Shown here: positions 7,612 to 15,808 of the stretch, piece after piece
Layout of the letters: each line of letters starts with the position of its first letter
Position numbering within the stretch: position 1 is the first letter of the stretch
Source: CAJUOR01 sp964596105
GTDB lineage: Bacteria; Bacillota_I; Bacilli_A; Erysipelotrichales; Coprobacillaceae
Assembly (NCBI GenBank): GCA_964596105.1
Contig: CAZQRT010000016.1
Span: 1-20,641 of the forward strand
DNA length: 20,641 bases
Direction: 5' to 3'
Program-made: the position numbers and the translations under genes
Notes under the pieces: model-generated
Databases searched by the model: none
Told to the model about the DNA's origin: nothing
What the model saw: only the letters and a program-made list of their open reading frames with translations

Positions 7612-8166
7612 TTAGAATTTTACTTCAGGACTGGCCTTCTCTTCCTCGCTGATCTCAATATAGCTGGCCGGTTCATAGCCCAAATGGCGCGCGATGACAT
7701 TTTTCGGGAAAGTCTGGATAGCGCGGTTGTAGGCGAAAACCATGTCATTATAGAACTGGCGGTATTTGGCGATTTTGTCTTCCAGGCTGTTCAGCTTGTC
7801 CATGAGACTTTGATAAGCTTCATTGGTTTTTAAATCAGGATAGGCTTCATTTAATGAAAACAAATGCCGCAAGGTCCGGTCCATCTGGCTGCTGGCCGCG
7901 ATCTGTTCATTTTTGCTGGCGGCGTCAAGATACTGGTTGCGGGCCTGAATCAAAGCTTCCAGCGTTTCTTTTTCATAATTGCCGCTGCCCTGCACGATCG
8001 CCACCAGGTTGGGAATCAGATCGGAACGCTGTTTTAAGACAACATCGATCTGGGACCAGGAAACATTGATCTTTTCCATCTGGGAAACCAGTTCATTGTA
8101 CATGGCAATCACACGCCAGACGATCAGGGCGATCACGATCACGAAAATGATCACAATCCACATCAT
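7612..8166 (-). CDS. lemA: LemA family membrane protein
   Basis: LemA proteins have one N-terminal membrane helix and a cytoplasmic or extracytoplasmic helical bundle; their biochemical role is not settled. The 184-residue protein has a hydrophobic segment at about 2-20, then the family core: YNELVSQMEKINVSWSQIDV, LKQRSDLIPNLVAIVQG, AYPDLKTNEAYQSLMDKL and the terminal FPKNVIARHLGYEP, ending in EVKF. The length is normal. The start is one of two tandem ATG codons (8166 or 8163), with GGAGGAG upstream. It follows the HAD gene closely and is the last gene of the ABC operon, before the 7520-7557 terminator. The TPM-domain or HtpX partners often found beside lemA are not here. Confidence 0.93.
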   Translation of the reverse strand: MMWIVIIFVIVIALIVWRVIAMYNELVSQMEKINVSWSQIDVVLKQRSDLIPNLVAIVQGSGNYEKETLEALIQARNQYLDAASKNEQIAASSQMDRTLRHLFSLNEAYPDLKTNEAYQSLMDKLNSLEDKIAKYRQFYNDMVFAYNRAIQTFPKNVIARHLGYEPASYIEISEEEKASPEVKF

Positions 8167-8184
8167 ATTGAAACTCCTCCTTTT

Positions 8185-8949
8185 TTAAATCCAGCCAAAA
8201 TGCCGGCAGGCCTGGTAAATGCCGTCCCGGTCAAGGTCAGCGGTGATATAAGTGGCGTGCTTTTTAGCGTTAGCACTGCCGTTTCCCATGCAGACAGAAA
8301 TGCCGCACAGATCAAACATGCTGATGTCATTATCATCATCCCCGAAGCACACGACAGAGGCGCGCTCCCACTGGTGTCTGGCCATCAAAACGGCGATGCC
8401 TTCATCTTTGCGTTCCTGTTCGATGACGCAGAGCTGATCGCGCAGCCAGTGATGCTCATGTTCTTTTAAATAGATTAAATCCTCTTTTTTGCGGTAGTCA
8501 TAATAAACGTAGAGTTTGTTGATCGGGCCGAGCTGGTGATAGTCAATGTGTCTTTTCACCGAGCATAAGATGGTTTCATCAAGGTCAAAGGCTTTGGAGA
8601 AGCATGTGCATGTGCTGTGAATGGCAAACTCGTTGGAGTACCCGAGGGGAAAGTTGAGCTTTTTTGCCAGAGCGGTCCAGGCTTCTACCAGGTCTAGGGG
8701 CATGGGATGATGATACACGATCCGGCCGTCCTCATAGACAATTCTCCCGCCGTCGCTGACCATATTATCAATGCCGACATAACGCCCCATGTTGCGGCAG
8801 CTGTAGAGTCCCCGCCCGCTGGCGATATAGAGGGGATATCCTCTGGCTTTCAGGGCCGCGATGGCGGCAATGGCGCTTTGGGGAATGGTATAATCCTGAC
8901 GGGACCGCAAGGTCCCGTCAATATCGAAAAAGAATGCCGCGGGTTTCAT
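8185..8949 (-). CDS. HAD superfamily hydrolase, Cof-type phosphatase
   Basis: This is a cytosolic Mg-dependent phosphatase of the Cof/YidA class, most of which act on sugar phosphates or flavin nucleotides; the substrate cannot be read here. In the 254-residue protein motif I is FFDIDGTL with Asp9 and Asp11, motif II is in YIASGRG, the conserved Lys lies in RKDEGIAVL, and motif IV is FGDDDNDISMF. A C2-type cap separates motifs II and III. ATG 8949 begins one base after the TAA of the permease gene (8951-8953), with no strong separate ribosome binding site, so translation is probably coupled. An in-frame GTG at 8961 lies inside the permease 3' end and would add MWNN, which is not typical of the family. 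Confidence 0.9.
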   Translation of the reverse strand: MKPAAFFFDIDGTLRSRQDYTIPQSAIAAIAALKARGYPLYIASGRGLYSCRNMGRYVGIDNMVSDGGRIVYEDGRIVYHHPMPLDLVEAWTALAKKLNFPLGYSNEFAIHSTCTCFSKAFDLDETILCSVKRHIDYHQLGPINKLYVYYDYRKKEDLIYLKEHEHHWLRDQLCVIEQERKDEGIAVLMARHQWERASVVCFGDDDNDISMFDLCGISVCMGNGSANAKKHATYITADLDRDGIYQACRHFGWI

Positions 8950-8950
8950 G

Positions 8951-11900
8951 TTATTCCACACTCTTTAAGGAGCTGACCATATCCACCTTGCGCAAAAGGC
9001 GGCGCATGAAGTGGTTGATCAGCCAGGTAAAGCCGTAAGTCATCGCAAAGGAGATGACAAAGCATACCGGTTTCACGGTACGGACAAACATGACTAAGTC
9101 CACCTCGACGGTCGTCATGATATAGCGGTGCATCAAAACTCCTAAGAACAGTCCGAGCAGCGCGCCGATGACGCTTAACCAGTTATTTTCTCTGAAGATA
9201 TAATCATAAACTTCGTGGTTGCGGAATCCCAGCACTTTAATGGTGGCGATTTCGCTGACCCGTTCATTGATGTTGATATTGGTGAGATTATACAAAACCA
9301 CAAAGGCTAACAGGCCCGCGGCGATAATCAAAACCCACACCACGATATCCACGCTGTTCATCTGCTTGTTGAAATTGTCGCCGACTGATTTCGTGAAAGA
9401 TACCGAGTTGATATTCTCGTTGTCCATCAGCTGTTTTCCGAGCCGGTTCTCATCATAGTCAATATCTTCCTTCAAATTGAAGTACGCGGTGTTCAGCTTG
9501 AAAGTCTGGCCGCTGTACTGTTCATAAACCGATGGCATCATATAGACAAAATGCTGCATGTAGTTCTCGGCAACCGCGACAACCGGGAATTCATAAGTCC
9601 CGCTTTTGAGGGTTACGCTGATGTTGTCCCCCACTTTGATATCGAGCATCTCGCACAGTTTCTGGGTGACAATGACGCCGTCTTCGCCCAGCGTCAGCTC
9701 TTTATGGGAAAGGTCGCGAACCGTAAAATAGCGATCGAGACGATCCGGGTTTTCGGGAACGAGGACATGCGTTTCGACATTGCTTCGCGCCGGGCTCGAC
9801 GAGGTTCCCGTTTCCTGAAAGGCCATGAGGGTCTCATCGATATCGCTGATTTCGCCCAGCTCATCTTTTAACTCATTTTTTTGATTCAGATCATAATCCT
9901 GATTGAATCCGGCCACTCCGTCATACAGCCAGATCTCACCAAACTGGCGGGTTGTCATATCTGACAAAGAATACTTCAGACCAAACCCGGTGACCAGTAG
10001 CGCGGTACAGCCGGCGATGCCGACAATGCTCATCAGGCAGCGCTTTTTATAACGGAAGAGATTGCGCATGGTGACTTTGCGGTTGAAATTCAGCCGTTTC
10101 CAGATAAAATCGACGCGCTCCAGTAAAATCCGCTTACCTGTTTTCGGGGCTTTCGGTCTCATTAAAACCGCCGGGACAGCCGTCATTTCTTTTCCTGCCG
10201 CGGCGACGGTCGCGATCAGCGTCACCGCCCAGGCAATCAGCACCGACTGAGTGGCCAGCCGGGAGGTCATCGTATACTGGGCCGACAACGGAACGTCATA
10301 CATCATCAACTGATACAGACCGTAAATGATGGCCGGCAAAAAATACATGCCAAACAGGATGCCGAGCACCGCTCCGACCAGGGTGGCCAGGCTCGCGTAA
10401 ATCATATACATCGCCATGATGGAAAAACGGCTGTAGCCTAAAGCCCGCAGACATCCGGTCTGGCCTCTTTGCTCTTCCACCATGCGGGTCATGGTTGTCA
10501 GGCTGACTAAAGCCGCCACTAAGAAGAAGATCATCGGGAAAACCTTGGCGATAGCCTCAATGCGGTCCGCGTCACTGTCAAAAGACGCCACACCCTCATT
10601 CATCATCTCATCGAGATAATAGCAGTCTGCCTTGGGAATCTTGTCAATCTCAGCCTGGGCTTCGTCAATCTGCGCTTTGGCTTCATCCAGCTGCGCTTTA
10701 GCCTCATCCAGCTGAGTCTGCGTTTCGGATTTCGCCAGATTCAGCTGCTGCTCCCCTAAATCCAGCTCCAGCTCGGCTTTTTCCAGCTCCATCGAGGCGC
10801 TCTCCAGCTGCATGATACCATCCGCCATTTGTGAAAGCTCACCCAGAAAACTCTGGACTTCACGCAAAGAGCCATTGACATCGTCAATCAAAGACATGAT
10901 GGCGTCTTTATCAAACAGATTCAAGTCCGGTATCTCGGGAGTCTGGGTATTAGGNNNNNNNNNNNNNNNNNNNNNNNNNNNNNNNNNNNNNNNNNNNNNN
11001 NNNNNNNNNNNNNNNNNNNNNNNNNNNNNNNNNNNNNNNNNNNNNNNNNNNNNNCTTAAAGTTCCGATCTCGCCTGAGAGTTCATCCAGTCTGCCGGTAA
11101 TATCGGTATCACTGCCCATATACTCGCTTTCCGCCTGCAAAAGCTGCCGGCGCCCTTCCAGCACCTGCATTTTGCCCTCCACCAGGGCAATCTCGGCTTC
11201 TTTGGTTTGAATCTCAAATTCCGCCTTGCCTTTTTCATAAGCGGCGAGGCCGTCCTCATACTCTTTCAGCGGCTCTTCAAGCAGGGCTTTCTTATCCGCG
11301 ATTAGCGTTTCATATTTGGCGCTCAGACGGTCATTCATGACCTCTTCAACACTGATCAGCGCTTCCCCGGTATATTCGCTGTAACGGTCGTCATAAAGAC
11401 TGATGCCTTCGACATCTTTAACGCCAATCAGCGCTTCCGTGTAATAATCATCATAGCCCAGTAAAGTGCTTAAATCCTCGCGCACCGCGAACGGTTTCGC
11501 GTCCGCTTTGGAAAGCAGCACAAAGCCGGCTGAGGTGCCGCTGCCGTACTGGTTGGTGCCGCGCTTGTAGTAAATCAAATAGCGGACATCTTTGACAAAG
11601 CCGACCACCTTAAAGCTTTTTTTCGACTGCTCGTTTTCCAGCGTGATCCGCTGCCCGAGCGCGATATCATGGGACTTGCGGTACTGCTCGTCAAGCACAC
11701 ATTCCCCGGCTTTTGCCGGCAGTTTGCCTTCCACGACATAAGGGTCATTAAAGTGTTCCGCTAAAGAATAGCAGACCACGCCGTCGCTGGCCTGACCGTG
11801 GGATAACAGGGCGTCAAACATATAGATGCCCTCGGTCTCGCCAATCCCGTCAATTTTGGCGATCTCCTTGAGATCCTCATCAGTCACGCCATAAGTGGGA

Positions 11901-12097
11901 ATCACCGTCAGCGGCGCGTAATGCTGGTCTTCCAGATAAGTAGAAGCGCTCTTTTTCATGACCTCCGGCGAGATTCGTAATCCCGCGAAAAAAGCGGTGC
12001 CGATAAAAATGATGACCAGAACCGAAAGGAACCGGGAACGGGTGCTAGTGATCATGCGCCTCAGCAAGCGCCAGTACATCGACTTTTTCACTACCAC
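8951..12097 (-). CDS. Large FtsX/MacB-type ABC transporter permease with coiled-coil ectodomain, interrupted by an assembly gap
   Basis: This is the permease of the ABC pair with the ATPase just upstream. The N-terminal membrane helix is at about 22-42, followed by a large outside domain containing long heptad-rich coiled coils. A first FtsX domain follows (FFLVAALVSLTTMTRM, CLRALGYSRFSI, then two more helices), then a second ectodomain and a C-terminal FtsX domain (ERVSEIATIKVLGFRNHEVYDY). This two-FtsX layout matches family PF02687 exporters and mechanotransmission complexes rather than importers. The run of 100 Ns at 10955-11054 lies in the coiled coil. The frame matches on both sides, but the true length is unknown. 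The start is uncertain between GTG 12097 and GTG 12091; both overlap the end of the ATPase gene. The HAD gene begins one base after the stop. Confidence 0.9.
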   Translation of the reverse strand: MVVKKSMYWRLLRRMITSTRSRFLSVLVIIFIGTAFFAGLRISPEVMKKSASTYLEDQHYAPLTVIPTYGVTDEDLKEIAKIDGIGETEGIYMFDALLSHGQASDGVVCYSLAEHFNDPYVVEGKLPAKAGECVLDEQYRKSHDIALGQRITLENEQSKKSFKVVGFVKDVRYLIYYKRGTNQYGSGTSAGFVLLSKADAKPFAVREDLSTLLGYDDYYTEALIGVKDVEGISLYDDRYSEYTGEALISVEEVMNDRLSAKYETLIADKKALLEEPLKEYEDGLAAYEKGKAEFEIQTKEAEIALVEGKMQVLEGRRQLLQAESEYMGSDTDITGRLDELSGEIGTLXXXXXXXXXXXXXXXXXXXXXXXXXXXXXXXXXXPNTQTPEIPDLNLFDKDAIMSLIDDVNGSLREVQSFLGELSQMADGIMQLESASMELEKAELELDLGEQQLNLAKSETQTQLDEAKAQLDEAKAQIDEAQAEIDKIPKADCYYLDEMMNEGVASFDSDADRIEAIAKVFPMIFFLVAALVSLTTMTRMVEEQRGQTGCLRALGYSRFSIMAMYMIYASLATLVGAVLGILFGMYFLPAIIYGLYQLMMYDVPLSAQYTMTSRLATQSVLIAWAVTLIATVAAAGKEMTAVPAVLMRPKAPKTGKRILLERVDFIWKRLNFNRKVTMRNLFRYKKRCLMSIVGIAGCTALLVTGFGLKYSLSDMTTRQFGEIWLYDGVAGFNQDYDLNQKNELKDELGEISDIDETLMAFQETGTSSSPARSNVETHVLVPENPDRLDRYFTVRDLSHKELTLGEDGVIVTQKLCEMLDIKVGDNISVTLKSGTYEFPVVAVAENYMQHFVYMMPSVYEQYSGQTFKLNTAYFNLKEDIDYDENRLGKQLMDNENINSVSFTKSVGDNFNKQMNSVDIVVWVLIIAAGLLAFVVLYNLTNININERVSEIATIKVLGFRNHEVYDYIFRENNWLSVIGALLGLFLGVLMHRYIMTTVEVDLVMFVRTVKPVCFVISFAMTYGFTWLINHFMRRLLRKVDMVSSLKSVE
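10639..10722 (-). repeat. 21-bp tandem repeats encoding a seven-residue coiled-coil repeat
   Basis: About four imperfect 21-base units (for example 10660-10680, 10681-10701, 10702-10722) encode LDEAKAQ, LDEAKAQ, IDEAQAE and a decayed copy inside the permease. The spacing of hydrophobic residues fits a parallel or antiparallel coiled coil. The repeats are close to the assembly gap and may have contributed to it. Confidence 0.8.
10955..11054. other. Assembly gap (100 Ns)
   Basis: A run of exactly 100 undetermined bases, the usual placeholder for a scaffold gap of unknown size. It lies within the coiled-coil part of the permease gene. Confidence 0.98.
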
Positions 12098-12795
12098 TCA
12101 ATCTCCTCAATCGGGGTTGGATCCGGATTCAGACGCATATCATCCACCTTGCCGTTTTTCAACCGGATAACACGGTCGGCCATCGGCGCGATCGCCAGAT
12201 TATGGGTGATCACGACCACGGTCATCTCATACTGCTCAGACATCTCTTTCAAAAGTTTCAAAATCGCCTTGCCGGTCAGATAATCCAGGGCCCCGGTCGG
12301 CTCGTCACATAAAAGCAGCTTGGGATTTTTGGCGATGGCCCTCGCGATCGCCACCCGCTGCTGCTCCCCGCCGGAAAGCTGAGCCGGAAAATTATCCATG
12401 CGGTCCGCCAGCCCCACGCTCTCCAGAACCATCCCGGCATCGAGAGGATGCTGGCAGATCTGCCCCGCCAGCTCGACATTTTCCCGGGCGGTTAAATTTT
12501 GAATCAGATTGTAAAACTGAAAGACAAAACCGATATCATCACGGCGGTACTCCGTCAGCTTTTTTTCATCAAAGCCGTCCACCCGGCGCCCGTCAACCAC
12601 GACCATGCCCCCGCTTGGCGTATCCATCCCGCCAAGAATATTTAAAACCGTCGTCTTGCCGGCCCCGCTCGGCCCGACGATGACGGTAAACTCATTCTTT
12701 TCAATTTCAAAATCAACCCCGTCCAGGGCCTTGATGGTCACTTCACCCATCTGATAAACTTTTGTCACCTGTTTCAGTTCAATAAACGCACTCAT
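12091..12795 (-). CDS. ABC transporter ATP-binding protein, LolD/MacB type
   Basis: This ATPase would power the two-FtsX permease encoded directly downstream. In the 234-residue protein Walker A is GPSGAGKTT (about 41-49), the Q-loop is VFQFYNL (Gln93), the signature is LSGGEQQR (about 140-147), Walker B is LLLCDEPTGALD (Asp164-Glu165), and the switch His is in ITHN (about 198). QFYNL together with EPTGALD is typical of the MacB/LolD/FtsE class. ATG 12795 (MSAFIEL) is chosen over an in-frame ATG at 12840 because GGAG lies 7 bases upstream, the family starts here, and the extended -10 of the promoter lies between the two. The gene's last 7 bases overlap the permease start, showing tight coupling. 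Substrate unknown. Confidence 0.93.
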   Translation of the reverse strand: MSAFIELKQVTKVYQMGEVTIKALDGVDFEIEKNEFTVIVGPSGAGKTTVLNILGGMDTPSGGMVVVDGRRVDGFDEKKLTEYRRDDIGFVFQFYNLIQNLTARENVELAGQICQHPLDAGMVLESVGLADRMDNFPAQLSGGEQQRVAIARAIAKNPKLLLCDEPTGALDYLTGKAILKLLKEMSEQYEMTVVVITHNLAIAPMADRVIRLKNGKVDDMRLNPDPTPIEEIEW

Positions 12796-12820
12796 GTCCC
12801 CACTCCCATCTATGCAGTTC

Positions 12821-12829
12821 ATTATACCA
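12821..12829 (-). promoter_or_regulatory. Extended -10 promoter for the ABC-HAD-lemA operon
   Basis: The minus strand reads TGGTATAAT, a perfect -10 (12821-12826) with its TGn extension. No good -35 is seen at 16-18 bases, as is common for extended -10 promoters. The leader to ATG 12795 is about 20 bases. Confidence 0.65.
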
Positions 12830-12868
12830 TGATTTTTCATGCTTTAAAATGTACTTACCCGGAAAATA

Positions 12869-12877
12869 TGATAGAAT
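12869..12877 (+). promoter_or_regulatory. Likely -10 element for the metallophosphoesterase gene
   Basis: TGATAGAAT gives a -10 TAGAAT (12872-12877) with a TG extension, 21 bases before the ATG. The -35 is weak. It is back-to-back with the ABC operon promoter. Confidence 0.45.
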
Positions 12878-12898
12878 AGCCATAAGAGGTGACTGGTT

Positions 12899-13498
12899 AT
12901 GAAAGAAATCATCGTGGTCAGCGACTCTCACCGGCAAACCAGAGTTGTCAATGAGATATTCTCCGCCCATCCCGATATCGACACCTGCATCCACTGCGGC
13001 GATCTGCAGGATAAACCTGAAAATCTCCACATAAAAAATCTTCATATCGTGTGCGGCAACAATGACTTCAGCCAGTTTCCCGCCCATGAAGTCTTAACCA
13101 TGGAAAATCACCGCCTGCTCGTCACCCACGGCCATTATGAGAACATCGAATTCGGCTATGACGGGATCTACTCATTAGCGAAACAGGAAGAATGCGATAT
13201 CGCCCTCTACGGCCACACCCATCATCCCGAATGGATTCACGTGAAAGATCTCAGAGTCTTAAATCCCGGCAGCCCGAGTTTTCCCCGCGGCGGCAAAATC
13301 GTCTTTGGCACCTACGCCATCCTGACCCTCGATCAGGAACCTTCCGTCCGCTTCTATGCCGCCAAGGATCACCGCGATGTCACCGCCGAAGTTTTGAAAT
13401 ACAGCCGTGATGTCGAAGGCCCGAAGTCCAGGGAAAAAGCCCCTGAGGAAAAGAAGGAAAAAGGTGTTTTCAGCTTTTTGAAAAAGTTTTTTTCGTAA
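12899..13498 (+). CDS. YfcE/MJ0936-family metallophosphoesterase (YsnB-like) with basic C-terminal tail
   Basis: This is a small calcineurin-like phosphodiesterase with a two-metal site. In the 199-residue protein the metal-binding motifs are in order: D9-S-H11, G34-D35, GNND (53-56), H77-G-H79 and GHTH (105-108). The family domain normally ends near residue 165-170. Here about 30 further residues, rich in Lys and Glu, end in KGVFSFLKKFFS, which could form a short amphipathic helix; this extension is unusual and unexplained. ATG 12899 has GAGGTGA 6 bases upstream. Its 3' end overlaps the convergent membrane protein gene by 29 bases. The natural substrate is unknown; cyclic or simple phosphodiesters are cleaved by relatives. 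Confidence 0.9.
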   Translation: MKEIIVVSDSHRQTRVVNEIFSAHPDIDTCIHCGDLQDKPENLHIKNLHIVCGNNDFSQFPAHEVLTMENHRLLVTHGHYENIEFGYDGIYSLAKQEECDIALYGHTHHPEWIHVKDLRVLNPGSPSFPRGGKIVFGTYAILTLDQEPSVRFYAAKDHRDVTAEVLKYSRDVEGPKSREKAPEEKKEKGVFSFLKKFFS

Positions 13499-14624
13499 AC
13501 GTCGCCCCGCCCACGAGCAGAAATAAAAACGCGGTCGGAACGAAATAAATCGTATAATCCACTAAACCGTGCGTGAGCACGGCGACAAGCATGGCGTAAA
13601 ACACAGCGCGGTAAGGAATCTCCGCGCCTTTTTGATGCCATTCTTTCACGCGCTCGTAAAAATACGGCACGATCGCCAGCACCCCGACGATCCCGTGACT
13701 GAAAAGCGGCTCCAGATAAAGGCTGTGGACATGCTGGGTCTGAATGTATCCGGACACGCCGTTATATTCAAACATATAAGTCATCGGGCCTTTGCCAAAA
13801 AGCGGATACTTTCTGATATGTTTCCAGGCCAGACTCCACAGCTCCAGACGCCGGGCCCCCGACTGGACATTGTCAACACGGGGAATAATCCCGGGAAAAA
13901 GGTAAATCATGAAAATAATCAAAGCGCACGCCGCTAAGTATAATGCCAGCCAGCGCCGGTCATGCTGCATGTAGACCACCACGAAAAGCGCCAGCCCCAG
14001 CACCGGCCAGGCCATCCGGCACCCGGTCAGATACAAGATAAAAAGATTGAACAGCCCGGCCGCCACCAGATAACCGCGGTACCATGCCCGCTTTTCCTGA
14101 AAAAACAGATAGACAATCATCACGACGAAAAACTCAATCATCATCGCGTAATAATTGGCGTTAAAAAACATCGCGTTGATGCGTTTGGCGGGACTGCTGT
14201 AGATCTTGATGACAAAATGATCAATGCCGTTCTGACGGAGAATGTTCATATACTCGCAAAACGCGTAAATGCCGCAAAAAATACTCATGAACACAAAGAA
14301 GCGCATCAGGGTCATCATGAGCTCCTGATTGCCGTAATTCTGGGCATAGATGGCGATCGAGAAAATTAAAAAAACCGCGACGCTGCAAAGAATCCCCGCC
14401 ACATTGCCGTAATACAGCGAGACCAGTAAAGAAATCACCGTAAACACCACCACCGCCAGAGATCCTTTGACATGCTGATAGCTTACCAGCATGTCCTTTT
14501 TGATCAGGGTATACAAAAAGGCGATAAGGAAAATAACCACGGTCACGTAAAAAGGCAAAAACAGGGCGGCCGCCAGAAGCATGATCAGGCGGCACTGGGC
14601 ACTGGATTTCTGAAAAGTCTCCAT
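13470..14624 (-). CDS. O-antigen ligase-like polytopic membrane protein (Wzy/WaaL superfamily)
   Basis: This is a polytopic membrane protein of 384 residues with about ten hydrophobic segments. The large loop late in the protein carries the family signature RRLELWSLAWKHIRKYPLFG, then GKGPMTYMFEYNGV and the HVHSLYLEPLFSHGIVG segment with its conserved histidines. In this superfamily (PF04932) members ligate or polymerise undecaprenol-linked glycans; in Gram-positives they attach or extend surface polysaccharides. No glycosyltransferases are nearby, so the glycan is unknown. ATG 14624 has AGGAGGA upstream. The gene lies 11 bases after dgt and is probably the last gene of the TPR-dgt operon. Its stop overlaps the metallophosphoesterase gene tail to tail. 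Confidence 0.85.
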   Translation of the reverse strand: METFQKSSAQCRLIMLLAAALFLPFYVTVVIFLIAFLYTLIKKDMLVSYQHVKGSLAVVVFTVISLLVSLYYGNVAGILCSVAVFLIFSIAIYAQNYGNQELMMTLMRFFVFMSIFCGIYAFCEYMNILRQNGIDHFVIKIYSSPAKRINAMFFNANYYAMMIEFFVVMIVYLFFQEKRAWYRGYLVAAGLFNLFILYLTGCRMAWPVLGLALFVVVYMQHDRRWLALYLAACALIIFMIYLFPGIIPRVDNVQSGARRLELWSLAWKHIRKYPLFGKGPMTYMFEYNGVSGYIQTQHVHSLYLEPLFSHGIVGVLAIVPYFYERVKEWHQKGAEIPYRAVFYAMLVAVLTHGLVDYTIYFVPTAFLFLLVGGATFTKKTFSKS

Positions 14625-14635
14625 GGCGAGTCCTC

Positions 14636-15808
14636 CTAGAAGGAAACGAGTTCCTGAAAAGCTTTGATCATAAAAGAATCCGTCATTCCGGAAATATAAT
14701 CGAGAATCGCGCGCACGTAATCTGACTCTTGCTTAAGATCATAAAGCCGCGTTTCGTACTGCTTTAACCACTTTAAAAAATAATGAATCAAAGTGGGATA
14801 GTCTTCTCCTCTGTCTTTCAAGGCGCGAACCGTATTTTCCCCGTCATAGGCCTGATAGAGGATATTAAAGAGACTGTGAATGATCAGTCCGACATAATCA
14901 TCAAAGATTTTTAAGCGGTCGTTGAAATAGATCCTCTCATAGTTGTAATCCATGATGGTATGCATCACCTCATGACCAGTTTCAGATAAAGCAATGCCCT
15001 TTGCGGCGCTGCTTGACTGGATGACATCCATGATGAAATAATGAATCAGACTGCCGTTGTCGATGCCGTGAATATCAGGATCCAGTAACTGCAGCCGCCT
15101 GGTAATTTCCTCAATGTCTTTTTTCGCCAGCAGCCCAAGCTCCGCGGCGTCTTCGATATCGCGGGATAAATAAGCGATTTTATCCGCCATTTTCACGACG
15201 CAGCCCTCATAGGTATAAGGTTCATACTGGCCGGGCTTTTGATACTCATTCAGATCGATCGCTTCTTCGCGCGGTTTGATGGCGCGCTGTCTGAGCTCGC
15301 CGCAATGAGCGATGATGCCGTCGCGGGTCGCGTAGCAGAGATTCAGCGGCCGCTGCGCGCCGTCAGGATCAGCCAGGGTTTCGATATGATCGACAAAGTA
15401 AAGGCTGTTTTTCTCATGGAAGAAGCCCTCATCCAGACCGTGCTTTTTGTAAAGATCATTAAGAATGCGCTCGCCGCCGTGGCCGAACGGGGCATGACCT
15501 AAATCATGACCGACCGCGATCGCCTTAACCAGCTGGACATTCAGACCCAGCGCGCTCGCGATGGTTTCGCCGACCGACCCCACCAGCATGACATGCTCAA
15601 GGCGCGTGCAGACATGATCATTGCCGACGGCAAAGAAAACCTGCGTCTTGTGCTTTAAACGCCGGAAAGCCCGGCTGTATAAAATGCGGGTGTAGTCGCG
15701 CTCAAAATCATCGCGGACATCATTTTCGCGGTGATAGATGGGATGCTGCCTTGCGATCGCCTTTTGATACTTGGGATTGTCTTTGGTCATGGCGACTTCT
15801 CTCATCAT
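14636..15808 (-). CDS. dgt: HD-domain deoxyguanosinetriphosphate triphosphohydrolase-like protein
   Basis: dGTPase-family enzymes hydrolyse dNTPs to the deoxynucleoside and triphosphate, lowering dNTP pools. In the 390-residue protein the HD metal site is present: His72 in RLEHV, His101-Asp102 in HDLGHAPFGHGGE and Asp209 in KMADKIAY, followed by SRDIEDA. The N-terminal ARQHPIYHRE and YSRAFRRLKHKTQVF are typical of the Gram-positive family. ATG 15808 is chosen because GGAGG lies 8 bases upstream; it overlaps the TGA of the TPR gene as ATGA, so translation is coupled. An in-frame GTG at 15817 overlaps the ribosome binding site. Nucleotide specificity cannot be told from the sequence; dGTP-only versus broad dNTP activity differs among homologues. 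Confidence 0.94.
   Translation of the reverse strand: MMREVAMTKDNPKYQKAIARQHPIYHRENDVRDDFERDYTRILYSRAFRRLKHKTQVFFAVGNDHVCTRLEHVMLVGSVGETIASALGLNVQLVKAIAVGHDLGHAPFGHGGERILNDLYKKHGLDEGFFHEKNSLYFVDHIETLADPDGAQRPLNLCYATRDGIIAHCGELRQRAIKPREEAIDLNEYQKPGQYEPYTYEGCVVKMADKIAYLSRDIEDAAELGLLAKKDIEEITRRLQLLDPDIHGIDNGSLIHYFIMDVIQSSSAAKGIALSETGHEVMHTIMDYNYERIYFNDRLKIFDDYVGLIIHSLFNILYQAYDGENTVRALKDRGEDYPTLIHYFLKWLKQYETRLYDLKQESDYVRAILDYISGMTDSFMIKAFQELVSF

Noticed and set aside
8950..8961. GTG start for the HAD gene at 8961
   Set aside because: It would add four residues not typical of the family and lies inside the permease 3' end; ATG 8949 gives the normal N-terminus.
10639..10722. Tandem 21-bp repeats as a CRISPR-like array or phase-variable locus
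   Set aside because: They are contiguous, in frame, and encode coiled-coil heptads; there are no spacers, and 21-base units keep the frame.
12796..12840. ATG 12840 as the ABC ATPase start
   Set aside because: The extra 15 residues are encoded across the perfect extended -10 promoter and are not seen in this family.
13470..13498. Hairpin with a T-run at the crossing of the phosphoesterase and ligase-like genes
   Set aside because: The CTTTT/AAAAG stem is short and AT-only and lies within both coding regions; the T-run encodes Phe codons.
13569..14369. Plus-strand reading frames opposite the ligase-like gene, rich in His, Arg and Lys
   Set aside because: They mirror hydrophobic codons of the membrane protein on the other strand; there is no start signal or domain.
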